In this document: in pieces, positions 15,713 to 23,435 of the stretch
Numbering within the stretch: the first letter of the stretch is position 1
How the letters are laid out: every line of letters begins with the position of its first letter
Source: JAEUIT01 sp034439815
GTDB taxonomy: Bacteria; Planctomycetota; Phycisphaerae; Phycisphaerales; SM1A02
Assembly (NCBI GenBank): GCA_034439815.1
Contig: JAWXBD010000005.1
Coordinates: 1-34,509 of the forward strand
Reading direction: 5' to 3'
DNA length: 34,509 nucleotides
Notes under the pieces: generated by a model
What the model saw: only the letters and a program-made list of their open reading frames with translations
Told to the model about the DNA's origin: nothing
The model's database searches: none
Program-made: the position numbers and the translations under genes

Positions 15713-16651
15713 TCAGCTGGGGCTCGAGCCGTTGGTGAGCTTCTCTTCGCCTTCAGTGACGAAGCCGGTCAGCACTGGAGGCGAACCGATCGAGATGCAG
15801 AGCCACGTGTCTCCGGAGCCTCGACCGTCACCCGCTGTGGAGGAGCAGCCGGCCTGCGTGTACTCGTAGTTGAAGATGTTGTCCTTCGAGAGATTCACCG
15901 AGCCGCATTCCCAGGCGACGTTGTTGGGGTAGAAGGTCTTCGACGCCTCCGTGTGGTTGTCGGCGTAGACGACGTTGCCCTGCCATTCCTTATCCGAACC
16001 GTGCAGCTGCAACGTGTACGAAAGGCGGTAGCTGTCTCCGGAGTTCGTACCCTTCTTGGTGCCGCGCGTGCTGATCAGCGCTTTGGTGCTGTCCGTCGTG
16101 TTGCGCCAACTCGTCTTCTTGCGCTCACCGCAGAGTGCGAGATGCGCGTAGCTGGTGTGGCAGGCGTTGGCGGCACCGGGGAGCTGGTTGATGTCAGCTT
16201 TGAAGCCGAGATCCCAGTACTTGTCTGTCGGCGGGTCGTACTGGGCGAAGTTGTAGTTCTTCATCTCAAAGACGACCGGATTCTGTTCGGTCGGGCCGAA
16301 GACGATGTCGGTGTTGAAGTACCGCTGCGCGATCATCGCGGAGTACATGTTCGCGGTCTTGTTCAGCGCCACGTTTTCCTGGCCTTGGCCGGGAACGTTG
16401 GACAGTCCCGTCGGCAACTGAATTGGCAGGCGGTTGATGTAGCCTGGAATCGGGAGTCGGCCACCCTGCTCGTTCTGAGCGAAGGTAAGCATCGACTTGT
16501 GGATCTGCGCCACGTTGTTGGCGTCCTTGATGGACTTCGCATTCTGCTGGGCCCGGGCGAGTGCCGGGAGCAGGAGGCCGATGAGCAGCGCGATAATCGC
16601 GATGACCACCAGCAGTTCGACGAGGGTGAACCCTCTACGGTGCTGTCGCAT
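15713..16651 (-). CDS. Prepilin-type N-terminal cleavage/methylation domain protein (pseudopilin-like), second copy
   Basis: A 312-residue paralogue of the neighbouring gene. It starts MRQHRRGFTLVELLVVIAII, a class III prepilin signal with cleavage expected before Phe8, then LLPALARAQQNAKSIKDANNV. Later parts parallel the first copy: MIAQRYFNTDIVFGPTEQ, CHTSYAHLALCGERKK, and HGSDKEWQGNVVYADNH near residue 220. Two Cys pairs are more than in the first copy. The ATG at 16651 has AAGGAG 8 nt upstream; the ATG 6 nt earlier is too close to that site and the longer frame to 16861 lacks support. The 5' leader holds a small CCCGC-AATC-GCGGG hairpin (16701-16714). Confidence 0.88.
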   Translation of the reverse strand: MRQHRRGFTLVELLVVIAIIALLIGLLLPALARAQQNAKSIKDANNVAQIHKSMLTFAQNEQGGRLPIPGYINRLPIQLPTGLSNVPGQGQENVALNKTANMYSAMIAQRYFNTDIVFGPTEQNPVVFEMKNYNFAQYDPPTDKYWDLGFKADINQLPGAANACHTSYAHLALCGERKKTSWRNTTDSTKALISTRGTKKGTNSGDSYRLSYTLQLHGSDKEWQGNVVYADNHTEASKTFYPNNVAWECGSVNLSKDNIFNYEYTQAGCSSTAGDGRGSGDTWLCISIGSPPVLTGFVTEGEEKLTNGSSPS

Positions 16652-17562
16652 GTACATGTCTCCTTTGGGAGAACGAGGAAAGAAAATAAGGAACACGGGC
16701 CCCGCAATCGCGGGACAATAAGAAACTTCAACGGACGCCAAGCGCGGGCGGGCGCTGAATACGAAAGCCGTTCGAGACCCGACGGAGAGGTCAAATTGGG
16801 GGGACGGCAGCTGTGGCAGCGGGACGCGCGATCTGATTTCGTGTTGAGTCCTGCGACTCAACGCGTTTGCAGTCCGCGGCTCATCCGGTCCAGCGCTTGC
16901 GTCAGATCCTTCATGCGTACCGATCTTGAGCCACGCGGTAAGCGTGCTCGCCAGGTCGGTGAAGCGCGTGAGAAGAAATCCCTTCGCAGGCTGGGCCTGT
17001 TCAGGTCACACGATCACGTTGGAAGGCGTTCGGCCACCCGGGATGAGGGGGCCAAAGCGTGCTTCGAGCCAATTGGTCTTTGCGGAAGCGTTCCGAACGT
17101 TCGGGTCGCACGCAAAAGGTGCAAGGCGCGAAACACGCGGGCCGAGGGTCCACAAGAAGAACGAATTGTCCGGAAGCCGTCGAACACTCCAACTGACTCT
17201 CGCTGATTCACCCAAAGCCGCTCGTGATCGAGACGATCCTTAGCAAATGCAGCCGCATGACTGAAGCCACTAGCGTCAAATTGTCGGCCGTTGCGACAGA
17301 ATGAGAGGTCGGGAGTTCCGACAAATGAGGGCAATGTGAGAGTCAGCAATCGCTGACGACTCGGGTATAGTCGCAACTGCCAGAAGAACTAGCACACCAT
17401 AATCCGCTCAGCAGAGATGTCAAGTTGCGTGGAGGTTGAGATTTTCTCTTTCTTACAAAAGTTTTTTCCCACCCGGTCCACCCGCGTCGGTGCCGCAGAG
17501 GTCGGCGCGGCGACCGGCGGCGCGCTCCGGCGGGGCCGGATCGTGCTACGTTTCGCTCCATC
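16652..17562. other. Gene-free stretch of about 0.9 kb with several small hairpins
   Basis: No frame here, including those up to about 120 codons, shows a recognisable protein or a plausible start with ribosome site. Visible structure: the leader hairpin CCCGC-AATC-GCGGG at 16701-16714; TTGTCGG (17281-17287) matching CCGACAA (17318-17324) with a nested GTCGG-GAGTT-CCGAC (17308-17322); and GTCAGC-AATC-GCTGAC (17342-17357). The segment 17380-17470 is more AT-rich than the surroundings, with a TTTTTT run near 17463, and could hold the promoter of the RidA gene. Divergent promoters for the prepilin and RidA genes must lie here. A small RNA is possible but not shown. Confidence 0.5.
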
Positions 17563-18027
17563 ATGACCTCCATCGCTGACCGCCTGGCTGAACTGTCCAT
17601 CACGCTTCCTCCCGCCCCGAAGCCGGTCGCGGCGTACATCCCCGCGGTTCGGACGGGCAACCTGATCTATGTGAGCGGACAGCTGCCAATGTCGAACGGT
17701 CAGCTGCTGGCGACCGGCTCAGTCCCCAGCACGACTTCGCTCGATCAGGCGATCGCTGCGGCGCGACAGTGCGCCTTGAACGCACTTGCGATAGTCGCCG
17801 ACCAGCTTGGCGGCGATCTCGATCGTGTGCAGCGGATCGTGCGGCTGGGTGTGTTCGTCTGCAGCGACGTCGGGTTCGCCGATCAGCCGAAGGTAGGCAA
17901 CGGCGCCAGCGAAGTGCTGCAGCAGATTTTCGGCGAGAAGGGGCGTCACGCACGCGCGGCGGTCGGATCGATCGCCCTCCCGCTCGGTGCGTCGGTTGAG
18001 GTTGAAATGCTGGTCGAAGTGCGCTGA
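17563..18027 (+). CDS. RidA/YjgF/UK114 family protein (long subgroup)
   Basis: A 154-residue protein of the RidA superfamily. Classical RidA trimers hydrolyse reactive enamine/imine intermediates. The N-terminal LPPAPKPVAAYIPAVRTGNLIYVSGQLPM is quoted here only as far as AAYIPAVRTG and VSGQLPM; it marks the roughly 150-residue subgroup. That subgroup differs from archetypal RidA, in which an Arg near the C terminus binds substrate. Here the region reads GRHARAAVGSIALPLGASVEVEML, with an Arg in HARAAVG in a comparable place. The substrate is unknown. The ATG at 17563 has no clear ribosome site; TACGTT lies 12 nt upstream as a possible -10. It is convergent with the kinase gene, 31 nt apart. 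Confidence 0.88.
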   Translation: MTSIADRLAELSITLPPAPKPVAAYIPAVRTGNLIYVSGQLPMSNGQLLATGSVPSTTSLDQAIAAARQCALNALAIVADQLGGDLDRVQRIVRLGVFVCSDVGFADQPKVGNGASEVLQQIFGEKGRHARAAVGSIALPLGASVEVEMLVEVR

Positions 18028-18058
18028 CACACTGCGACGAGGCGTATGCGAGATTTGA

Positions 18059-19720
18059 TCAGGCAGGTCGGGTCAGCAGGTACGCAATCAGTGCGAGATT
18101 GACCAGCATGCTCACGCCGAGGCCGACGAGCAGCAGCATGGCCATCGGGCTCTTGGCTGCGGAACTCATCGACGTTGCTCGCCGCGGCAGCGGCACGGAG
18201 GTTGCGGCAGCGGCTGACTTCGCAACGATGGAAAGATCGACGTTTGGCCGCGCGTGCTGTGGCGGCTCGCCCTTGAGCAAGAGATCGATGTCTTCGATCA
18301 GATCCTTGGCGTCCTGATAGCGGTCGCGCGGGTTCTTTTGCAGCATCATTTCGATGACCTGCGCCACGTTCGAGCTGACTTCAGGATTGAGATGATCGGG
18401 CGGCGTCAACTGCGCCTTGAGATGGCGGTGCATGACCTCGGAGGGCGACTTGCCTTCGAAGGGAACTCGTCCCGTGACCATGTGATAGAAGGTGGCGCCG
18501 AGGCCGTAGATGTCGGAGGGCGGACCAATGTCCTTCTCGCCCCGAATCTGCTCGGGGCTGATGTAGTACGGCGTGCCGAACGCGCGGCCGCTTTCCGCCT
18601 CCGCCGCTTCTTTGTCACTCATTGCGCGGGCGAGGCCGAGATCTGCGAGCTTCACCGTGAGGTTCTTGCTCAGCATGATGTTCTTGGGCTTGATGTCGCG
18701 GTGAATAAACCCTTGCTCGTGCGCGTGCTTCAGTGCTGACGCCACCTGCCGAACGATGCCCATCGCTTCCTTTTCGCTGAAGCGACGTTTGGCGACGATC
18801 CGGTCGTACACCGTTTCGCCATCGACGTACTCCATCACGAAATAGTGGTGTTCGCCCGCCTGACCGACATCGTACGCGCCGACGATGTTGTGGTCGTTCA
18901 GCCGCGCGGCCGCGCGGCCTTCCTTGTAAAACCGCTCGATGAACTTCGGGTCAGTCGAGAACTTCTTCGGAAGCACCTTGATGGCGACGAGCCGGTCGAG
19001 CGACAGCTGGCGTCCAAGGAACACCGTCGCCATTGCACCGGATCCGAGCTTCTTGATGATCTTGTAGCCGGGAATGCGCTGGCTCGACCGGTCGGCTTCG
19101 AGGTCGGTCTTGAGCCGCTGCACCTGGCGGCGGGTGAGGAACTCACGCTCGACCAGGACTTCTTCCAAGGTTTGCGGATTGCCCTGCATCCCTCGGTCCC
19201 GCAGCGTGTTGCTGACCTCGTCGAATTCCTCTTTGGTGATCAGTCCACGGTCAATGACGAGTTTGCCCAGAACCGTGTCCAGACTCGATCCGGCGCGGCT
19301 GCTCTCGCTTGGACTCGCGGGACGGGAACGGTCCGCGGCGGCGCTGGCACCCGACGTCAGACCTGAAGTAGATTGCGGCCCCGCCTTGGGTGCGGAGATC
19401 GGCGCGTCGTCGACATCTCGTTGCAGACCGATCGGAGCCTGCACGCTCTCGCGGTTCGCGCCATGCGGCGCATCCGGAGCCCCGGCGTTCGGGGGGGCGT
19501 GCGGACCTGCACGAAGCCCTCCGCGGGGGCTACTCGGGGGCCCATGCGATTCTGCTGATGAACCGAATGGCGTTGCGTCCGATGGATTCAAGGTGTGGGG
19601 GGTGCTCGCCACTGGATGGTGCTGCTCGTGGTTATGCCCGAAAGCTCGTTCGCCGAGCTGGATCCAACGCAGTCCGTCTTCCCGCTGACTCCTTCGTCCC
19701 GCCCCGTTCGCCCGGTTCAA
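18059..19720 (-). CDS. Serine/threonine protein kinase with N-terminal GspE-like region and C-terminal membrane anchor
   Basis: A PknB-type kinase of up to 553 residues. The first ~145 residues are a Pro/Ser/Ala-rich low-complexity region. About 148-200 reads VLGKLVIDRGLITKEEF and LVEREFLTRRQVQRL, resembling the N-terminal domain of GspE/PilB ATPases (MshEN type). The kinase domain has GSGAMATVFLG near 225, VAIKVL with the catalytic Lys, HRDIKPKN near 340, DLG in place of DFG, and GTPYYISPEQ. All catalytic residues are present, so it should be active. A single membrane helix ends the protein (MAMLLLVGLGVSMLVNLALIAYLL, about 525-550, quoted in part), leaving the kinase in the cytoplasm with no outer sensor domain. 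The start is uncertain: TTG 19720 gives the longest frame and no ATG lies before the conserved region. Confidence 0.85.
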   Translation of the reverse strand: MNRANGAGRRSQREDGLRWIQLGERAFGHNHEQHHPVASTPHTLNPSDATPFGSSAESHGPPSSPRGGLRAGPHAPPNAGAPDAPHGANRESVQAPIGLQRDVDDAPISAPKAGPQSTSGLTSGASAAADRSRPASPSESSRAGSSLDTVLGKLVIDRGLITKEEFDEVSNTLRDRGMQGNPQTLEEVLVEREFLTRRQVQRLKTDLEADRSSQRIPGYKIIKKLGSGAMATVFLGRQLSLDRLVAIKVLPKKFSTDPKFIERFYKEGRAAARLNDHNIVGAYDVGQAGEHHYFVMEYVDGETVYDRIVAKRRFSEKEAMGIVRQVASALKHAHEQGFIHRDIKPKNIMLSKNLTVKLADLGLARAMSDKEAAEAESGRAFGTPYYISPEQIRGEKDIGPPSDIYGLGATFYHMVTGRVPFEGKSPSEVMHRHLKAQLTPPDHLNPEVSSNVAQVIEMMLQKNPRDRYQDAKDLIEDIDLLLKGEPPQHARPNVDLSIVAKSAAAATSVPLPRRATSMSSAAKSPMAMLLLVGLGVSMLVNLALIAYLLTRPA

Positions 19721-19751
19721 GTCGCCCGGTTCAAGTCGTCTCGTTCAAGCG
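19710..19751. repeat. 14-bp tandem repeat at the 5' end of the kinase gene
   Basis: GCCCGGTTCAAGTC occurs twice in perfect tandem (19710-19723, 19724-19737), followed by a degenerate third copy GTCTCGTTCAAGCG (19738-19751). The first copy overlaps the most upstream possible start of the kinase gene. It may be an operator or slippage product. Confidence 0.8.
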
Positions 19752-20122
19752 ACCCGGCATCGAGAAGATGCCCGCAAACCACCGACTTTCCAGCTGTAGA
19801 TCGAAACCCGGGCTCAACTCGCCGCCGGTCTCCCCGACAATCTCCAAGCGAACATCAAATCGGGCGGCACCCTACCGCTAATCCCGGCCGACGTGCTGAG
19901 CCGTCACGATGTCCACGACCGCATTCGGTCCGATGACATCCGTTGGTCTCGCGCCACATCGGGACACCAGCGACGATCATTCGCCGAGAGAGGAGCGACA
20001 ACCCCACCCCCGAATCGACGCGCGCTGGCCCACCAGTTCCATACGCCGAGGATGTCGGGACGGATGCGAGCCGATTCGTATACTCGCGATTCCGATCAAA
20101 CGACGTTGCATTCGGTCGCCGG
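19721..20122. other. Intergenic region between the divergent kinase and GT9 genes
   Basis: About 400 bases with no convincing gene. It holds the 14-bp tandem repeat at its left edge and a TATACT box at 20079-20084 near its right edge. A frame reading into the GT9 gene is open from 19943 but shows no family similarity before about 20150, so this part is treated as noncoding. Confidence 0.45.
20079..20084 (+). promoter_or_regulatory. Candidate -10 box (TATACT) for the LPS-type gene block
   Basis: TATACTCGCG lies 38 nt before the GTG at 20123 and 68 nt before the GTG at 20153. It repeats the ten bases seen before nfeD. No clear -35 hexamer is visible. It is placed correctly to drive the GT9-maf-membrane protein-lpxK block. 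Confidence 0.35.
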
Positions 20123-21241
20123 GTGACCGAAGTGCGGAGGCATCTGACCGGCGTGCCGCTCCCCGCAAGCCCCTCGATCCTGATTATCCGCCCGAGCGCG
20201 CTCGGCGACGTGTGCCGGTCGGTCCCGCTCGCCGTCTCGATGCGCGCGGCATTTCCCGAGTCGCGAATCTCGTGGCTGGTGCAAGAGTCCTTTGCCCCTG
20301 CAGTGATCGACCACCCCGCCGTGGACGAGGTCGTGCCGTTCCCGCGCGCCCGCCTGCGGCGCTGGTGGACGCCGAACGGGGCTCTGGACGCGATCGCCTG
20401 GCTCCGTGGGCTGCGCTCACTACCCACGAGCGAGTCATCGACGGGAAGGCGCGATCGGTTCGGCCTCGTCCTCGACGCGCAGGGGCTTGGCCGGAGTGGC
20501 CTGATGACCTTTGCGACCGGTGCCCGGCGGAGGATCGGGTTCAGCGACGCTCGGGAGTTTGGCTGGCTTGGCTGCAACGAGCGGTATCGCGTCAACGAGG
20601 TTCACACGGTCGACCGCATGCTGGCGCTGCTCGACCGCGCCGGCATTCCGCCCAAACCCGATCTCCGCCTGCATTGCTCGATCGCCGACGAGACGTGGTG
20701 GGTTGCCGAGCGCGCCCGCCGAGGCATCGATCGCTACGCGGTCATCGCGCCGACGAGCCGCTGGCCGACGAAGGACTGGCCCGCGGAACACTGGCGTCAT
20801 CTGACTCAGGCACTCATCGAGCGGGGATTCACGACAGTCATCGCGATCGGTACGAGTTCGGAGCGCGGTCGGGTTGCCGCAGCGCTGCCCGACGGGGCGC
20901 CGGCTGTCGTCAATCTCGCCGGCGTGACCTCGGTCGGGCAGAGTATGGCGGTGATTGCTGAGAGTGCTCTCGTGATTGCGAACGACTCTGCCCCGCTGCA
21001 CATCGCCGTCGGCTTCGACCGGCCGCTGCTCGCACTGTTTGGGCCCACCGATCCCGCGCGGGTCGGACCGTACGGGCGCGACGCCTGCGTGCTCCGCTCA
21101 GACGAAGCGAAGCGCTTTCGCGGAAGCTATCGCGATGCGCGCATCGGCGATCGGCTGATGCGCGGACTCACCGTTGCGGAAGTCACGCGCGCACTCGACG
21201 CGGACGTTCCGCAGCGCGGCCGCGTTGGAGCACTGCGATGA
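20123..21241 (+). CDS. Glycosyltransferase family 9 (heptosyltransferase-like)
   Basis: Probably transfers heptose from ADP-heptose to the LPS inner core at the inner membrane. The 372-residue frame shows ILIIRPSALGDVCRSVPLAV, the classic GT9 start, then VVPFPRARL, LVLDAQGLGRSGL, then VIAPTSRWPTKDWPAEHW. The donor-site block is VIANDSAPLHIAV followed by LLALFGPTDPARVGPYG. All agree with WaaC/WaaF/RfaF-type enzymes. The start is uncertain: GTG 20123, 20132 or 20153 are all in frame; only 20153 has a GGAGG upstream (12 nt, rather long) and it begins 8 codons before the conserved strand. It overlaps maf by ATGA. With hldE and lpxK downstream, a core-oligosaccharide role is the best reading. Confidence 0.88.
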   Translation: MTEVRRHLTGVPLPASPSILIIRPSALGDVCRSVPLAVSMRAAFPESRISWLVQESFAPAVIDHPAVDEVVPFPRARLRRWWTPNGALDAIAWLRGLRSLPTSESSTGRRDRFGLVLDAQGLGRSGLMTFATGARRRIGFSDAREFGWLGCNERYRVNEVHTVDRMLALLDRAGIPPKPDLRLHCSIADETWWVAERARRGIDRYAVIAPTSRWPTKDWPAEHWRHLTQALIERGFTTVIAIGTSSERGRVAAALPDGAPAVVNLAGVTSVGQSMAVIAESALVIANDSAPLHIAVGFDRPLLALFGPTDPARVGPYGRDACVLRSDEAKRFRGSYRDARIGDRLMRGLTVAEVTRALDADVPQRGRVGALR

Positions 21242-21870
21242 GTGCTCCGCTGGTGCTCGCCAGTGCGTCGCCGCGCCGGCGCGAGCTGCTGTGCGACGCG
21301 GGGTTCGACCCGCAGGTCCTGCCGAGTGATATCGACGACGCCATCCTGCAGCGACGGATGGGGTCACCCGAAGCGTTTGTGACGGCGCTGTCCTGGTTCA
21401 AGGTGTCGCGGGTTGTCGCGAATCACGCCCTCCGGGACGCGGTCGTGCTTGGAGCCGATACGGTGTGCATGGACGGGAGTCACATGCTTGGCAAACCGCG
21501 TGACCGGCGCCATGCGGAGCAGATGCTCCGATCGCTCCAAGGGAGATCACATCGCGTCGTGACCGGAGTCACCATCGTCGGCGTGGATGGCACGCGCCAT
21601 TTGTTCGTCGACGTTGCCACCGTCGAGTTCGGCAACATTTCCGACGCTTTGATCGACGAATATGTGCGAAGCGATGCGTGGCGCGGCAAGGCGGGCGGAT
21701 ACAACTTCTCGGAGCGACTCAACGCCGGCTGGCCTCTTCGGTGTGACGGCGATCCGACGGGCGTGATGGGACTGCCGATGCAGCGCACCGTGCCGCTTCT
21801 CGTGCAGCTTGGTGCGCATCGTGAACGACAGAGCAGGTTACGGCCCATGCATGGAGAACGCTCCGGATGA
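21238..21870 (+). CDS. maf: Maf-family nucleoside triphosphate pyrophosphatase
   Basis: House-cleaning pyrophosphatase acting on modified or non-canonical nucleotides; in the family dTTP/UTP or m7GTP specificity depends on a few residues. The 210-residue product has LVLASASPRRRELL, then LGADTVCMDG, LGKPRDRRHAEQML and GKAGGYNFSE. The usual C-terminal GD..NVVGLPL appears here as GDPTGVMGLPM. The GKAG block is followed by NFSE in place of the IQG seen in most members, so specificity cannot be read off. It overlaps both neighbours by ATGA, inside what is otherwise an LPS gene block. Confidence 0.92.
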   Translation: MSAPLVLASASPRRRELLCDAGFDPQVLPSDIDDAILQRRMGSPEAFVTALSWFKVSRVVANHALRDAVVLGADTVCMDGSHMLGKPRDRRHAEQMLRSLQGRSHRVVTGVTIVGVDGTRHLFVDVATVEFGNISDALIDEYVRSDAWRGKAGGYNFSERLNAGWPLRCDGDPTGVMGLPMQRTVPLLVQLGAHRERQSRLRPMHGERSG

Positions 21871-22298
21871 CACTCTTCGCGGCCACGCATCTCTCGCCAT
21901 GGCTTACCGTCGTGCTCGCATCAGCGCTCTTCGTCGCGATGGCGTGGTACTGGACGAGGCTTGCTGACAGCGCCGTACCACCGGTCCGCCGGCGGATTCG
22001 CCGGATGTCGCTGGTCTTCGCGCTGTTTGGTGTCTTCGCCGCCGCGCTGGGATTTGGCGTGATCGATCCCGACGCGCGTCCGCTTCCATATGTCGTTGCG
22101 TGGTTCGCGGCCGGGCTCGGGCTCCTGAGTGTGATCGTCCTGGTGATGGTGGACACCTTCGCCACGTTCCGTATGCACCAACGCGACCTTGCAGCGATGC
22201 ATCGAGAACGAAACGTCGCGCTGGTCCGCGATCTCGAGCGGCGCGCCGCTGCGCGCCGTGGCGAGCGGCGCCAGGAGGGGCGCGAGAGCGACGCATGA
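21867..22298 (+). CDS. Small membrane protein of unknown function
   Basis: Not recognised. The 143 residues hold three predicted membrane helices (about 11-29, 46-66, 74-96). They are joined by a basic loop (VRRRIRRM, 40-47) and end in a highly charged, mostly helical cytoplasmic tail (RDLERRAAARRGERRQ). By the positive-inside rule the loop at 40-47 is cytoplasmic. It is locked between maf and lpxK by ATGA overlaps on both sides, so it is translated with them. It may serve the envelope pathway, but no function can be assigned. Confidence 0.8.
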   Translation: MTLFAATHLSPWLTVVLASALFVAMAWYWTRLADSAVPPVRRRIRRMSLVFALFGVFAAALGFGVIDPDARPLPYVVAWFAAGLGLLSVIVLVMVDTFATFRMHQRDLAAMHRERNVALVRDLERRAAARRGERRQEGRESDA

Positions 22299-23365
22299 GT
22301 GGACCGCTCGCTGCCCCGTGGGGAGTGCTCACGCGCCCGCTGTCATGGCTCTACGGCATGGGCGTCGCCGTCCGCAACGCACGATTTGACCGCGGCTTGG
22401 GCTGCCGCCGCTTGCCGCTCCCCGTCGTGTCCATCGGCAACATCACCGCGGGCGGAACTGGCAAGACGCCATTCGTCGCATGGACGGCGCAGGCGCTGCT
22501 GCAGCGCGGTCATGCGCCGCTCATCGCCATGCGCGGATACCGATCCGCCGATGGAGAGGCCGGAGATGAAGAACGTGAATACGCAATGCTTGTTCCGCGC
22601 GCACCGGTCGTCGCCAGTCCGCAACGGTTCGATGCTGTCACGCGCGCGCTCGTCTCACGGCCCGGCGCGCACGATTGCGTGCTGCTCGATGACGGATTTC
22701 AACATCGACAGCTCGCCCGAGAACTTGATGTGGTGCTCATCGACGCCACGCGCCCCTCACTCGACGACGCGCTCTTGCCGAGCGGATGGCTCCGCGAGCC
22801 GGCGACGGCGTTGCGCCGTGCCCACGCCGTCATCGTGACGCGCGCGACCGATGTCGATTCGCGCCTTGCCGCATCGATCCGCGCATTGCACGGAAAGGAC
22901 CCCATCGCGTGGACGCGACACGCGTGGCGCGCGCTCGATGTGTACGCGGCCGCCGTTACCGAGCGGCGCGGCGTGCACTGGCTGCAGGGAAAGCGCGTGC
23001 TCGTCTACTGCGGCATAGGCCATCCCGCCGCGCTGTTCGCCGCGCTCGAAGAGCATGGCGCGACGATAGTGCATCGCGTGTCCGCCCCCGACCACGCTGC
23101 GATCCCTCTGGCGCGAGCCCGCGAACTGGCGGCGATGGCGTCGTCGCTCGATGCGATCGTGGTGACGCGCAAGGATTGGGTGAAGCTGGGAGAGCACCGC
23201 AGCGTGCTCGATTCGATGCCCCCCGTCGTTGTGCCGGATCTGGCGATTGAGTTCATTGCGGGAGAGACGGCCTACCTCACAGCATTGCGTGGCGCTCTCG
23301 CGAACGCCGCCGGCGAATCCGCGGTGCAGTCGATTGTCCGCCCGGCACAACCGAACATGCTTTAG
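22295..23365 (+). CDS. lpxK: Tetraacyldisaccharide 4'-kinase
   Basis: Phosphorylates the 4' position of the lipid A disaccharide precursor, the sixth step of the Raetz pathway, at the inner membrane. The 356-residue protein has the family N terminus PLSWLYGMGVAVRNARFD, the Walker A SIGNITAGGTGKTPFV, the block MRGYRS, and the catalytic/Walker B region DDGFQHRQLARELDVVLIDA. The C-terminal half has VTRKDWVKL, also typical. ATG 22295 forms an ATGA overlap with the upstream gene and has AGGAGG about 17 nt upstream. It is slightly longer than E. coli LpxK (328). Its presence argues for a true lipid A-bearing outer membrane. Confidence 0.96.
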   Translation: MSGPLAAPWGVLTRPLSWLYGMGVAVRNARFDRGLGCRRLPLPVVSIGNITAGGTGKTPFVAWTAQALLQRGHAPLIAMRGYRSADGEAGDEEREYAMLVPRAPVVASPQRFDAVTRALVSRPGAHDCVLLDDGFQHRQLARELDVVLIDATRPSLDDALLPSGWLREPATALRRAHAVIVTRATDVDSRLAASIRALHGKDPIAWTRHAWRALDVYAAAVTERRGVHWLQGKRVLVYCGIGHPAALFAALEEHGATIVHRVSAPDHAAIPLARARELAAMASSLDAIVVTRKDWVKLGEHRSVLDSMPPVVVPDLAIEFIAGETAYLTALRGALANAAGESAVQSIVRPAQPNML

Positions 23366-23435
23366 ACTTTGCGACGTGCCCCACATACCACGGTCTCTTC
23401 CGCACGTTCATCCTGTGTCCGCGCCGCTCGATCAA

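Noticed and set aside
15692..17206. A 504-codon plus-strand open frame opposite the second prepilin-like gene
   Set aside because: It is antisense to a gene with clear family motifs and a good ribosome site, and its translation is Arg/Val-rich without any recognisable pattern; high-GC DNA gives such shadows often.
17014..17376. A 120-codon minus-strand open frame in the gene-free stretch
   Set aside because: No ribosome site, no recognisable motif, and it runs across the inverted repeats at 17281-17357.
19710..19737. GGTTCAAGTC resembling a tRNA T-loop, twice in tandem
   Set aside because: The flanking bases cannot form the 5-bp T stem, and no acceptor, D or anticodon arm is present around it.
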